Below are positions 55,030-64,000 of a stretch of 64,000 nucleotides of DNA, piece after piece. The notes under the pieces were generated by a model. That model was not told the DNA's origin, ran no database searches, and worked only from the letters and a program-made list of their open reading frames with translations. Where the stretch lies: assembly GCA_029204225.1 (NCBI GenBank), contig CM055098.1, forward strand, positions 14,214,533 to 14,278,532, written 5' to 3'. The DNA is from Diphasiastrum complanatum. Taxonomy: Eukaryota; Streptophyta; Lycopodiopsida; Lycopodiales; Lycopodiaceae. How positions within the stretch are numbered: position 1 is the first letter of the stretch; each line of letters begins with the position of its first letter. The position numbers and the translations under genes were made by a program.

Positions 55030-55549
55030 TAACCGGGTAAAAACATTTCACGCTTACATTGACGTACCTTCATTTGCAATTGGAGTTACTTTAAGCTAGA
55101 AAGATGATATGAAAAAGGATTATCTTGTGTATTACGTGAGGCATCAACTAAGTGCTTCTGAAAAGAATTATTCTGTGACTGAACATGAAGGATTGGAAAT
55201 GATATTCACGATAAAAAAAGTTTCAACACTATCCTTGGTTACTCATTTATATTCCACGTCGATTATTATGCTTTGAAATATCCGATCAACAAATGAGATT
55301 CACTCTATAATCTAGACTCTTCATTATGAAGATGTAGGAGGACATTATGTGATTGTAAATACAGTCAAGAAGATTTTAAATGCTAAATATTGGTGGTCAA
55401 CTATGTACAAAGATATAACAAAATTTATCAAATTTTGCAATCCTTGTCAAAGAGTTGGTAAGCCAATATCTTATGTGAATCGGCCTCTGACACCTATTTT
55501 ACCGCTAGCACCATTTGAAAAGTGGAGAATCGACTTTGTCGGGCCAATC
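55030..55549 (+). pseudogene. gypsy RNase H and integrase start, left part of a split copy
   Basis: Translation from about 55040 gives RNase H sequence (FHAYIDVPSFAIGVTLS, YLVYYVRHQLSASEKNYSVT, EHEGLEMIFTIKK). After a deletion comes the integrase zinc domain (LHYEDVGGHY, ILNAKYWWSTMYKDITKFIK, FCNPCQRVGKP) and the first catalytic Asp (APFEKWRIDFVGPI). At 55549 the frame is cut by the LTR element 55550-61046, and it goes on at 61052. Confidence 0.92.
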
Positions 55550-56398
55550 TGTCAAAGTACAGCAAAAAGGACCAAGAATGGATCCAAATCAGATCCACAA
55601 GTGTGATTGGGTGTTAGATTAGATTGATCTACCAATCTACACAAGATTAGATAGCACTAGATCAAATCTACATCAACAAATCTAACAAGAACAATCAAAT
55701 ATGATCAAAACTTGTACTTGCTGGTTTCACACGTGTGAAGACTTGCCAGAGTACGGACTACCAGCAAATAATGAAGTACACTAAGCTTAGAAACCATTAG
55801 AAGCATAAAATCACAAGACAAATGGAGAGATTACTCAAGAAATGCACCAAAACCAAGATTTAACTTTCTTGTCAATTATGGCCAAATGAGCCACCATATA
55901 TACACAAGAGCTGATGCTTAATCAGCTGATTTGTCACGTGTGAGAGTGCCTACTCATCAAATGATCCACCAATAATCATCAATATGGCACATGGACCAAG
56001 TTTCCGAACTTATAGCCACCTCCCTTGATTTTAGGCAATTTTCCTAATTTATAGGGACTTGCACAAATATCTACTACAAGTTGAATCTCACCTACTACTG
56101 ATGTTTTCACACATGTGAGAAGTCCTTGGCACGTGTGAGATCACTCCTATCCATGTGAAATAGCTTTTCCTACCAATAAAATGATGCCAAGTGGCATATA
56201 GCTAGAAAACTAGATTTTGGCTATTTTAGCCACTAGATCTCAAATGAAATGGTAGGTACAACCTATATGACTCATCTAAATGATAAATGCATTTATTTCA
56301 CACGTGGAAACAGGTTCCACACATGTCTAATGATGATATGTACTACTCATAATGGTATTTACAAGATTTGATCAAGTTAGCTTTTGCCAATTTTAACA
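55550..56398 (-). repeat. 3' LTR of the non-autonomous element
   Basis: On the minus strand it starts TGTTAAAATTGGC (56398) and ends CTGTACTTTGACA (55550). It contains several CACRTGTG words, among them TTTCACACGTGTGAAG on the plus strand (55725-55740) and others near 55935, 56110, 56133 and 56297. Confidence 0.97.
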
Positions 56399-56411
56399 CT
56401 CCTCCTCAAAA
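56399..56411 (-). other. Polypurine tract of the non-autonomous element
   Basis: The minus strand reads TTTTGAGGAGGAG directly before the 3' LTR; it would prime plus-strand DNA synthesis. The copia element at 8.3-12.5 kb has TTGAGGAG at the same place. Confidence 0.92.
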
Positions 56412-56801
56412 CTAACTTGATAAAAATATGATGATATTGAGATTGACTCCATGGGCTGAATTGGTCTTCAAATATGGATATTTGTTGGTTCAAAGGTGTG
56501 AAGATCAGCCAATGAGCTTGATGTCGATCCGAAATCACCGTATCCATGAGAATGCCTCTTTGATGTTGACTTTTTTGATGAACTTGAGAGCTTTGCACCA
56601 TCCTAGCACCTCTTCCATTGATTTGTTCCATCCTTGAATCATATGGTTGATCCAAAAGCTCCTCCTCCTTGAAAATAGCTGCAACTCCATGAGAAAATAA
56701 AGAGTCCTTCTTGACTCATGAGGATCACAAAGACCCAACATCATGTTACCAAGATCTCAAGGATTAGGCTCATCAACATTGGCAAGACTATGCATGCTAT
56801 A

Positions 56802-58352
56802 TTAACAAAGAGTTTGTATCATATCTTCATGCTTGGTTTCCATGCTAATCTCAGATCTAATGAGGCTAGATACTTCATTATGGAGATAAGTTTCCTTAGA
56901 GGATGATTCACTTTCTCTCATAAAGAGTTTACAATTTGCCTCAATACATGAAAAAAGACAATTTTTCACACTATGAGTGGACAAATCACTCTTGCTCTTG
57001 CAAGACTCAAGAGCATAAATTTGAAGAAATAACCATTTGCTTTCTAATTGATATAAAATCAATTTCAAATCATTAAGAACATCAACTATGTTCTCAATAG
57101 AAACATCATACTCAACTAGTATGGCTTTACTCCAACTTTGAGATGCATAAGTCTCACTAAAGCAAATTGATTCACCAAATGACATAAGAGAAACAAGCAT
57201 GAGATGTATACTACTTGAAATGTGCTCATTTTTCCCTTGAAATGTGAGCCATATGAGCTCAACCATGTCTCTTGATATTCTTCTTGGAATCATAACTTGA
57301 GAAGGACTCTCCTCCTCAATCCTTGGCACACTTGAACCTTGAGATGACTCCTCAAGATCAACTTCTTGGTGCTCCTCCTTGATGGAAATCCAAGACCTCC
57401 ATGTCTCAAAATGATCACAACAAACATGATCATATAATGTGCACTTCATATGATCATCAACATTACTTATGCTAGAAACATAAGTCCAAAAATCACCACA
57501 ACTTGGCTTGATTTTTCTAATATTGAAATCAAGAAGTATTTCCATCTCAATAAGGCTAACTACTTGCTTATGGATATAAGTGTCCACTTTGGATGCTTCA
57601 CTTATTCTCATAAGAAGTTTACAACTTGCCTTTAAAATTGAAAATTTACAATCTTCAACATTATGAATGAACACATCATTCATGATCTTATTGAAACTAA
57701 CAAAAAATACATTATGAAGACATTTCCATTTCCTTGACTTCATATTCAATGTAAGTCTACAAGGAAAACATGCTTTGCTATCTATTAAGGAATCACACTC
57801 AACTAGTATTGCCTTAATCCACCTTTGGGATACAAAAATCTTTTCAAAGCAAAATAGTTCTTCATAAGATTTCATGAGAGCATAAATGAAACTATTTTCA
57901 TTTTGTGATTGCTCCTCCTTAATCTTTCTTGGTTTCTCTTGGATCATAACAATAAATTTGAACTTTTCTAAAGTTCTAAGCAAAATGCTTTTCAAGGACA
58001 TGAAATAAATCCAAGTGACATTAATGAAAGTGACATTTATCTTTGCATCTTGAACCAAACAATGCACTTCCAAATGAAAAACTTCTAAAGGTTTGAAATG
58101 TGTGATGATGGACTTTTGAAGACAAATCTTGTAAGTCCTTGTGAGACTCCAAGCCTCATGCATCTTGTCCTTCTTTCCTTTGCACTTTGAAATTGAAGCT
58201 CCATCCTTCACCTCGGCCCCCTTGCTTTGGTTCTCCTTGGATGGATTGGTCTTCATTTTGTAGCATCTTGAGACAAAATGATCTCTCTTGCCACAAAGGT
58301 TGCATTTAGGATCCTTACTTGCCTCCAATAGGTTGCCACCTATTGATGCCAT
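56802..58352 (-). CDS. gag-derived zinc-knuckle protein with duplicated unknown region
   Basis: The frame is open from 58481; the likely start is the ATG at 58352 (residue 44 of the open frame), since MASIGGNLLEASK there resembles the copia gag start at 47556 (MATSIGVMLEAND). The product is then 516 residues. A CX2CX4HX4C knuckle (CNLCGKRDHFVSRC, residues 17-30) follows almost at once, then a Lys/Ser-rich linker. The rest is unknown to me and contains an internal duplication: LFCFEKIFVSQRWIKAILVE and ICFSETYASQSWSKAILVEY, each followed by a variant of the block ILKASCKLLMRISEAS or CIEANCKLFMRESESS. An acidic linker (HQEVDLEESSQGSSVPRIEE) separates them. Protease, RT and integrase motifs are absent. 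The knuckle suggests RNA binding and packaging; the role of the repeats is open. Confidence 0.8.
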   Translation of the reverse strand: MASIGGNLLEASKDPKCNLCGKRDHFVSRCYKMKTNPSKENQSKGAEVKDGASISKCKGKKDKMHEAWSLTRTYKICLQKSIITHFKPLEVFHLEVHCLVQDAKINVTFINVTWIYFMSLKSILLRTLEKFKFIVMIQEKPRKIKEEQSQNENSFIYALMKSYEELFCFEKIFVSQRWIKAILVECDSLIDSKACFPCRLTLNMKSRKWKCLHNVFFVSFNKIMNDVFIHNVEDCKFSILKASCKLLMRISEASKVDTYIHKQVVSLIEMEILLDFNIRKIKPSCGDFWTYVSSISNVDDHMKCTLYDHVCCDHFETWRSWISIKEEHQEVDLEESSQGSSVPRIEEESPSQVMIPRRISRDMVELIWLTFQGKNEHISSSIHLMLVSLMSFGESICFSETYASQSWSKAILVEYDVSIENIVDVLNDLKLILYQLESKWLFLQIYALESCKSKSDLSTHSVKNCLFSCIEANCKLFMRESESSSKETYLHNEVSSLIRSEISMETKHEDMIQTLC

Positions 58353-60184
58353 GATGAGGAAGTAGAACCTAGTGATATGACTTTTCAAAATGTAATTTGT
58401 GACTCTCAAGAAACTAGATTTAAACACATTCAACAGTGTAGAAGGATCTACACAAGATCTAGACCACAAATTTTGAATCATATCTCTTTCAACCTAGTCA
58501 ATTGGAAACTAATCTTTGTTTTGATCACTAAGACAAAAGCACTCTATCAAATCACAAAAATCAGATCCAAACACCCCTATTGGACTCAACAAATACCAAT
58601 AAATCTTCCTCTTGAGAGTTGGAATGGATTTGAAAAGATTTGACACCTAGATTTTCCTTTTCTCTTGACTAGTTCTCTCAACTTTTGAGATTCTTGAACA
58701 AAGTATGGGTTTTGTTTCAAATACTTGAAAATCAAACTTAGTCACTCCTTTTGGATTCACTCTTGACCCAAATAATCTCACTATTGAGATTTGGATTGAA
58801 TTTGATTTGATTTGACAACAAATTAAACCACTAATTTTCACAAAAAAGGATCTACACTAGATCACAAAAACTTGACATGTATACTTGATTTAAACACACA
58901 AAGATCAGATCCAATCACCCCTTTTGGAATCCCTCTTGACCCAAAGTCTCACTCTTGAGATTTGAAATGGACATGAAATGGTTTGATAACAATCTATGTC
59001 AATAATTTTTCACCAAGCTTAAAATTTAGACATCTAGAGATTCACAAAGATCCCAACCATGCATGAACACTCAAATATGGACTCCTCCATGTTCTAGACT
59101 CCCAATGGGATCACAACTTGACCCTCACACTTTCACAACGAAAGTTGAATAGAACTTATTTGAGTTCCATACATATAATGTCAAAATTTTGCTCAAAAGA
59201 TTGAATTCATTCACCCCTATTGGACTCCACCAAGTACCAATGACTGTATCTCTTTAGAGCTGGAATGAAATTCAAATTTCCAGAAATGTGATGCTTCTCT
59301 CTCACTAAGATATTTGCTTACAAAGAGCTAATGGCACTTAGCAAGATTTGATCACAATGAAGAAGACAAATTTTCCACCAAAGTCAAGAATTGAGTTACT
59401 AGTTCTTGCCCTCTACAAAGGAATGATATCTTGGAAAATTTGGATCAACCACAACACATATGCCTCACTCACCTTTATGACTTTAATTAAAGCCAAAAAA
59501 CACACTCACACACTTGAGGAGGGGTGAACAATGTGATTTGGATCTCAAATTTTTCTCCTAGTACTTGCCAACAATTCTTATCACATAGGTAGATTTTGCC
59601 TTTATGAGTGTTTGTGCTTTAGAAATTCACTAAGATTTCACTTGGAGGACTGATCCAAGAGTGTCTTCTAGCATTTAGATGCTTCTAGACTCAACTCTTT
59701 CACTCTTGAACAAATCTAGAATGAAGGTATAATGGATTTCAATCACTCCCCTTGCAAATCACTCCTTAATCTTTGGTTTATAGCACTCTTTCTCTCTCAA
59801 CTTCAATGTACACTCAAAAAATCAGAGAATCAACTTCAATGTACTATAAACAAGCTTTAATCCATCTATATGATTGATCTAAACCAAGAACAAATCAATG
59901 GAATAGAAACAATGCAAGTGAAAGCCTGAAAAATGCAGTAAATTGACTCAAAATTGGGTGTATGAAGCTCAAAATGCACCAAACTGAATTTTACTGTAAA
60001 AAATAGGTCCTGTACGGCCCCACACATGTGGAAAGTACACATCCAGCCCACATCAAGATTTGGTACAAATATGATGGTTCTAGCTATCCATTCAACCTCA
60101 CTCACTACCTCAATATTAGCTTGTTTCCAAAAACCTGCCAATTTGGGTATAGTTTAGATCAATGCCTTAAATGCACTTGTACTT
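58353..60184 (-). other. Long leader of the non-autonomous element
   Basis: This 1.8-kb stretch lies between the primer-binding site and the probable start codon. It contains the tandem repeats at 58545-59300 and no ORF of note. It may hold packaging and dimerisation signals, which non-autonomous elements need, but none can be identified by eye. Confidence 0.6.
58545..59300 (-). repeat. Degenerate tandem repeats in the element leader
   Basis: On the plus strand a unit of about 150-180 bp recurs about four to five times, with cores AGATCCAAACACCCCTATTG (58561), CACTCCTTTTGGATTCACTC (58743), AGATCCAATCACCCCTTTTG (58914) and ATTCACCCCTATTGGACTCC (59216). Each is followed by a CTCTTGA(C/G) word and a TTGAGATTTGGAATGRATTTG-like end. 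The copies differ by substitutions and small indels. Confidence 0.65.
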
Positions 60185-60197
60185 GGCTCTGATACCA
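60185..60197 (-). other. Primer-binding site of the non-autonomous element
   Basis: The minus strand reads TGGTATCAGAGCC directly after the LTR end, the standard site for initiator tRNA-Met in plant LTR elements. Confidence 0.97.
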
Positions 60198-61046
60198 TGT
60201 CAAAGTATAGAAAAAAGGACCAAGAATGGATCCAAATCAGATCCACAAGTGTGATTGGGTGTTAGATTAGATTGATCTACCAATCTACACAAGATTAGAT
60301 AGCACTAGATCAAATCTACATCAACAAATCTAACAAGAACAATAAAATATGATCAAAACTTGTACTTGCTGGTTTCACACGTGTGAATACCTGTCAGAGT
60401 ACGGACTACCAGCAAATAATGAAGTACACTAAGCTTAGAAACCATTAGAAGCATAAAATCACAAGACAAATGGAGAGATTACTCAAGAAATGCACCAAAA
60501 CCAAGATTTAACTTTCTTGTCAATTATGGCCAAATGAGCCACCATATATACACAAGAGCTGATGCTTACTTAGCTGATTTGTCACGTGTGAGAGTGCCTA
60601 CTCATCAAAGGATCCACCAATAATCATCAATATGGCACATGGACCAAGTTTCCTAACTTATAGCCACCTCCCTTGATTTTAGGCAATTTTCCTAATTTAT
60701 AGGGACTTGCACAAATATCTACTACAAGTTGAATCTCACCTACTACTGATGTTTTCACACATGTGAGAAGTCCTTGGCACGCGTGAGATCACTCCTATCC
60801 ATGTGAAATAGCTTTTCCTACCAATAAAATGATGCCAAGTGGCATATAGCTAGAAAACTAGATTTTGGCCATTTTAGCCACTAGATCTCAAATGAAATGG
60901 TAGGTACAGCCTATATGACTCATCTAAATGATAAATGCATTTATTTCACACGTGGGAACAGGCTCCACACATGTCTAATGATGATATGTACTACTCATAA
61001 TGGTATTTACAAGATTTGATCAAGTTAGCTTTTGCCAATTTTAACA
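60198..61046 (-). repeat. 5' LTR of the non-autonomous element
   Basis: Same length as the 3' LTR, starting TGTTAAAATTGGC (61046, minus) and ending CTATACTTTGACA (60198). Differences from the 3' LTR are single substitutions, for example near 60208, 60342, 60386-60391, 60569 and 60955. In the 5' LTR of such an element the promoter for the genomic RNA is expected. Confidence 0.97.
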
Positions 61047-61770
61047 CAATCAATCCTGTTACCAAGTACACAAAGTGAAAATATATTCTGATAGCTACAA
61101 ATTATGCCACAAAGATGGTGGAAGCCGAAGCAACAAGGAAAATTGATGCGAAGACAGTCGAAGACTTCTTATTCCAAAACATTATCACTCAACATGGCTG
61201 TTCTTTGGAGTTAGTCAATGATAGAGGTACACATTTTCAGAATGATGCTATTTAAATTCTAATGAAGAACTTCATGATTAAGCATCAGAAGACTACTTCA
61301 TACAATTTAAAAGCTACTGGATTGATAGAGAGAGTGAATGGAATTTTGTGCAAAATATTTAATAAAGTTATTGCTATAGATTCCTCTGACTGGGATCATA
61401 AGCTATCCTCCATACTCTGGGCCTATCAAAATGCAGAAAAAATCACGATTATATAAACTCTTTTTATTTGGTATATGAAATGTATCATATCCTACCTACT
61501 AAATTTGATATTCCAACCTATCGGATACAAGTTCAAAATTGATACTTAGAAGACCAAAGTATCAAATAAGGACTTTATGTTATCGATAAACTCGAAGAAC
61601 ATCAAAACCAAGCTACGGTAGACACAGAACCGATCCAGGCAAAGCGGAAGCAAACTTTCAATGATAACATAAAGCCGGTAACTCTGAAGCACAAAGACTT
61701 TTCTCTATTGTTTGATAATAGACATGTCATATTGGTTTGAGGTCCTGCGGTCCTCGAGGACCAAGCAAAG
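61047..61770 (+). pseudogene. gypsy integrase, right part of the split copy
   Basis: The frame resumes after the target duplication with NPVTKYTK, then (after a stop) YILIATNYATKMVEAEATRK, DAKTVEDFLFQNIITQHGCS and LVNDRGTHF (second catalytic Asp). The frame 61262-61456 covers LKATGLIERVNGILCKIFNK with the catalytic Glu and WDHKLSSILWAYQN. The C-terminal region (IDKLEEHQNQA, then KRKQTFNDNIKPVTLK) is also present, with stops. So the gypsy copy was already decaying or has decayed since. Confidence 0.9.
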
Positions 61771-61789
61771 CTGATGGTTCTAGAAAACC

Positions 61790-62765
61790 AAGTCCATGCA
61801 CCTTACCATCTCATCCATTTCACTTTGGACCTTCATGATATCCATACTTGTGATAGTGTTGTTGGATAATCCTGGGATTGAATGAACAAAACGCTGTCCG
61901 GTAGAATTGCATAAATAACAATATGTGTTTGTTATTGGTTCATTGTTGGACACTCGTTCATTGTTTGATTGCCAACACAAATTGCACACCAAACATTTTC
62001 TATAATAGGATATACATTTGACAACACTCTACTAATTTGAGCATGATGATATTCTAATGCTTTTAGCTTAGCATCAAACTAAACTTGCATTTTCTCGAAT
62101 TGCATGTTTTGTTTTTGGCCAAATTTCTCGAACTCATCCATCATCATTTCTGTAGTTGCATTGATATCAGCGAAAGCAATAGTTGTAGAAGTTGTGGTAG
62201 TTTGTGATAGTCTGCCCTACTGTATAAGACAACATTCTAATATGCGGTTCATCATCTGACTCCTCATCTTCTTCTCGTATTGCATCATTCATTGCTTGCT
62301 GCAATGTGATATGCTGTCCTCGACGTTTGAGCTCACACTTGATACTCTTTGGCAATCCTGTTAAGAACCACATGATCGTGGCTTCATTAACAATGAGATC
62401 TGGATCGCATTCTGACCTGAATTTTTTTTTTCCCATTTTGATCTTATTCAGCAATAGGAATGAATCATCAAAAAATTTCTTTGGCTTAGAGCGCATGATC
62501 AAGGCAACTTTGACAACACATTCTTCTGGAGCTTGATTATAAAACCAATCTTGTGCAGCTCTTGTAAGTGCCACTGGAAATAACTTAAGCTTGTCCTCTA
62601 GATTAACTTCACCATAGATTTCAAAATATTCTGTATATATCTTGAAAAATCTCACTAGATCTATTACTCCATTGTATTTTGGTATCTCCAACCGAGGTAT
62701 TCGTTTGATGATAGGATTTGAAAAACTATAATCAAATCTTCATCTCCTTCTCCTCGTTTTGCCAT
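61790..62765 (-). pseudogene. gypsy gag with damaged zinc knuckle
   Basis: The likely start is the minus-strand ATG 62765 (MAKRGEGDEDLI); after a frameshift the open frame 62691-62167 gives the gag core: EIPKYNGVIDLVRFFKIYTE, YGEVNLEDKLKLFPVALTRA, AQDWFYNQAPEE, LTGLPKSIKCELKRRGQHIT and AMNDAIREEDEESDDEPHIR. Behind it (62166-61790), with stops, come a helical stretch and CAICVGNQTMNEC, a knuckle with Gln in place of His. It is opposite in strand to the integrase on its left, so the two are not one element in present order. Confidence 0.88.
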
Positions 62766-64000
62766 TTTTTTTAGAATTTATATAATAATAAAAATGATAG
62801 ACTTGTGACTTCTAGTTGTTCAACGAAGATGGATCTAGAATTTTTAGGAAGTAATAAAATATTGATCTGATTTGAAATAACTTTGATGATGATATCAAGA
62901 AACAAAATTTAGAAATTAAAGTTTGGATCAAGCTGGTAGACATTTTATAATGGGCAAAAACTTAGATATTAGTATTGTAACAACTCAGAAATTTTCACAA
63001 ACTTGTTGTTAGAACTCAATAATGGCATTGGCGAAGGTTCTTTAGATGAGGGTTGGCTCAACGAGGGTTTTTTCTTTTTATTTTCATGTAAAAACTCACT
63101 GAAATGGTTTTTTTTTTGACAAATTTGGCAAAACTAACTTTTGACCACTTGACTGGAGGTAAATTCTACTATAATAAATGTTTGGTAGACTCGACAAAGG
63201 TTCTTATGAAATGACAAAGGATTTTGTCAACTTGTCGAGGGTTCAAAATAGTATTTTTTCAAAATAACCTTCACTTGAAAAGAATTTGATGGAACTAACC
63301 TTTGCCTAATTCACTGATGATAAATTGCTATATTTAGAAGGTTCAAGAAAGTTGGCAAAAGGTTGTGAGAAGGTTGGAAGAGAGATACTGATATCTTTGA
63401 TAAAAAGCTTGCGACTTTCCTTAAAAAAATGATCAGAAGCTCAAAAGACCTTCACTTATCCTCTATCTTAAGAGGTAACCTTGGCCTTATTTCCTGATTA
63501 TCGGATATAGTATAGAGAATATGTAGTGAAGTTAGCAAAGGTTGGGCGAAGGTTGGAAGAAAAATATTGATATTTAGAAAAAAACTCGGTGAAGCTCGGT
63601 GAATTAACATTTGCTAACTGGATTCACCTTGTGGTGCTTTTAAGGAGTGTCGTGTGATGAACATTAGTTTTAATCTCATAGTCAAGCTTTGCAAAGTGCA
63701 AAGCGCGATAATATAAAAAAAATATAAACTCTTTCAATTATTTTTGAAAAGCTACCTTTGTTTATAGGTGTGAGTATAGATGTTGAGACACTATTGTGTG
63801 AAAAAAACAACCACATAGCAAAACATTAATTGGCCTAGGCCCATAGTGTTCACTAATGCCTTTGCCTTTGCCTTGAGGCGCCACCATGAATTAGTGCTAT
63901 GCTTTGGAACTCCTTTGAGTTATCCTAAAAAATTTGCATTTTATAGAACTCAATTTTTTGAAGACTTTGACTTATAAAAAGGTACATAGGCTTGTATAAA
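62766..64000. other. AT-rich non-coding end of the window
   Basis: No gene. A loosely repeated phrase GGTTGGAAGARARATAYTGATAT with AAAGGTTG words occurs near 63340-63410 and 63535-63580. The stretch just after 62766 may be the leader of the gag element on the minus strand, but no LTR or primer-binding site is seen. Confidence 0.45.

Larger units (their letters stand above)
55550..61046 (-). mobile_element. Complete, young, non-autonomous LTR retrotransposon
   Basis: This element (5497 bp, minus orientation) has two LTRs of exactly 849 bp (55550-56398 and 60198-61046), with about 15 mismatches and no indels by eye. It is flanked by a perfect 5-bp target duplication CAATC (55545-55549 and 61047-61051). 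The 5' LTR is followed by a perfect initiator tRNA-Met primer-binding site and the 3' LTR is preceded by a purine tract. The 3.8-kb inside has a 1.8-kb leader and one long ORF with a zinc knuckle, but no protease, integrase, RT or RNase H. It is thus of the LARD type. Its LTR ends (TGTTA...TTTGACA) and purine tract (TTGAGGAG) match those of the copia element at 8.3-12.5 kb. It sits inside a gypsy integrase gene. Confidence 0.96.

Overview
The window looks like land-plant nuclear DNA of a repeat-rich genome. It holds one clear host gene, a plant-specific class I TCP transcription factor, in an AT-rich landscape of Ty3/gypsy and Ty1/copia LTR retrotransposons, an L1-type LINE, a CACTA relic and a tRNA-like SINE. 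I cannot name the species. A seed-free plant (fern, lycophyte or bryophyte) is a guess, resting weakly on the unusual DNA amino-methyltransferase relics.

Layout. 0.35-4.2 kb: decayed gypsy element. 4.5-5.8 kb: relic of a beta-class DNA amino-methyltransferase gene. 8.2-12.5 kb: 5'-truncated, nearly intact copia element with 3' LTR, abutting a CACTA transposase relic (12.5-13.0 kb, minus). 13.0-17.4 kb: minus-strand gypsy integrase plus a coiled-coil ORF, a deleted copia and a copia RNase H fragment. 17.4-19.1 kb: gypsy leader and gag. 19-22.5 kb: poorly defined sequence with a 139-bp GA repeat. 22.5-26.8 kb: copia remnants, an LTR split by a SINE with a 16-bp duplication, and a solo LTR with a perfect 5-bp duplication. 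28.2-29.9 kb: LINE (minus). 30.7-32.4 kb: TCP gene, then about 4 kb of apparently low-copy DNA. 37.3-48.8 kb: LTRs, copia and gypsy fragments and AT-rich repeats. 49.4-51.8 kb: chromodomain gypsy with 3' LTR. 52.5-53.9 kb: second methyltransferase gene relic (minus). 55.0-61.8 kb: gypsy pol interrupted by a young, complete, non-autonomous LTR element. 61.8-62.8 kb: gypsy gag (minus).

The most notable object is the element at 55550-61046. It has two 849-bp LTRs that differ at about 15 sites by eye, a perfect primer-binding site, a polypurine tract and a 5-bp target duplication. It has no pol. Its single long ORF starts like the copia gag of this window, goes straight to a CCHC knuckle, and continues into an internally duplicated region I do not recognise. 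Its ends and polypurine tract match the copia element at 8.2-12.5 kb, so that family is a plausible source of the machinery in trans. The second notable point is the pair of intron-containing beta-class DNA methyltransferase relics, which are not part of normal angiosperm gene sets.
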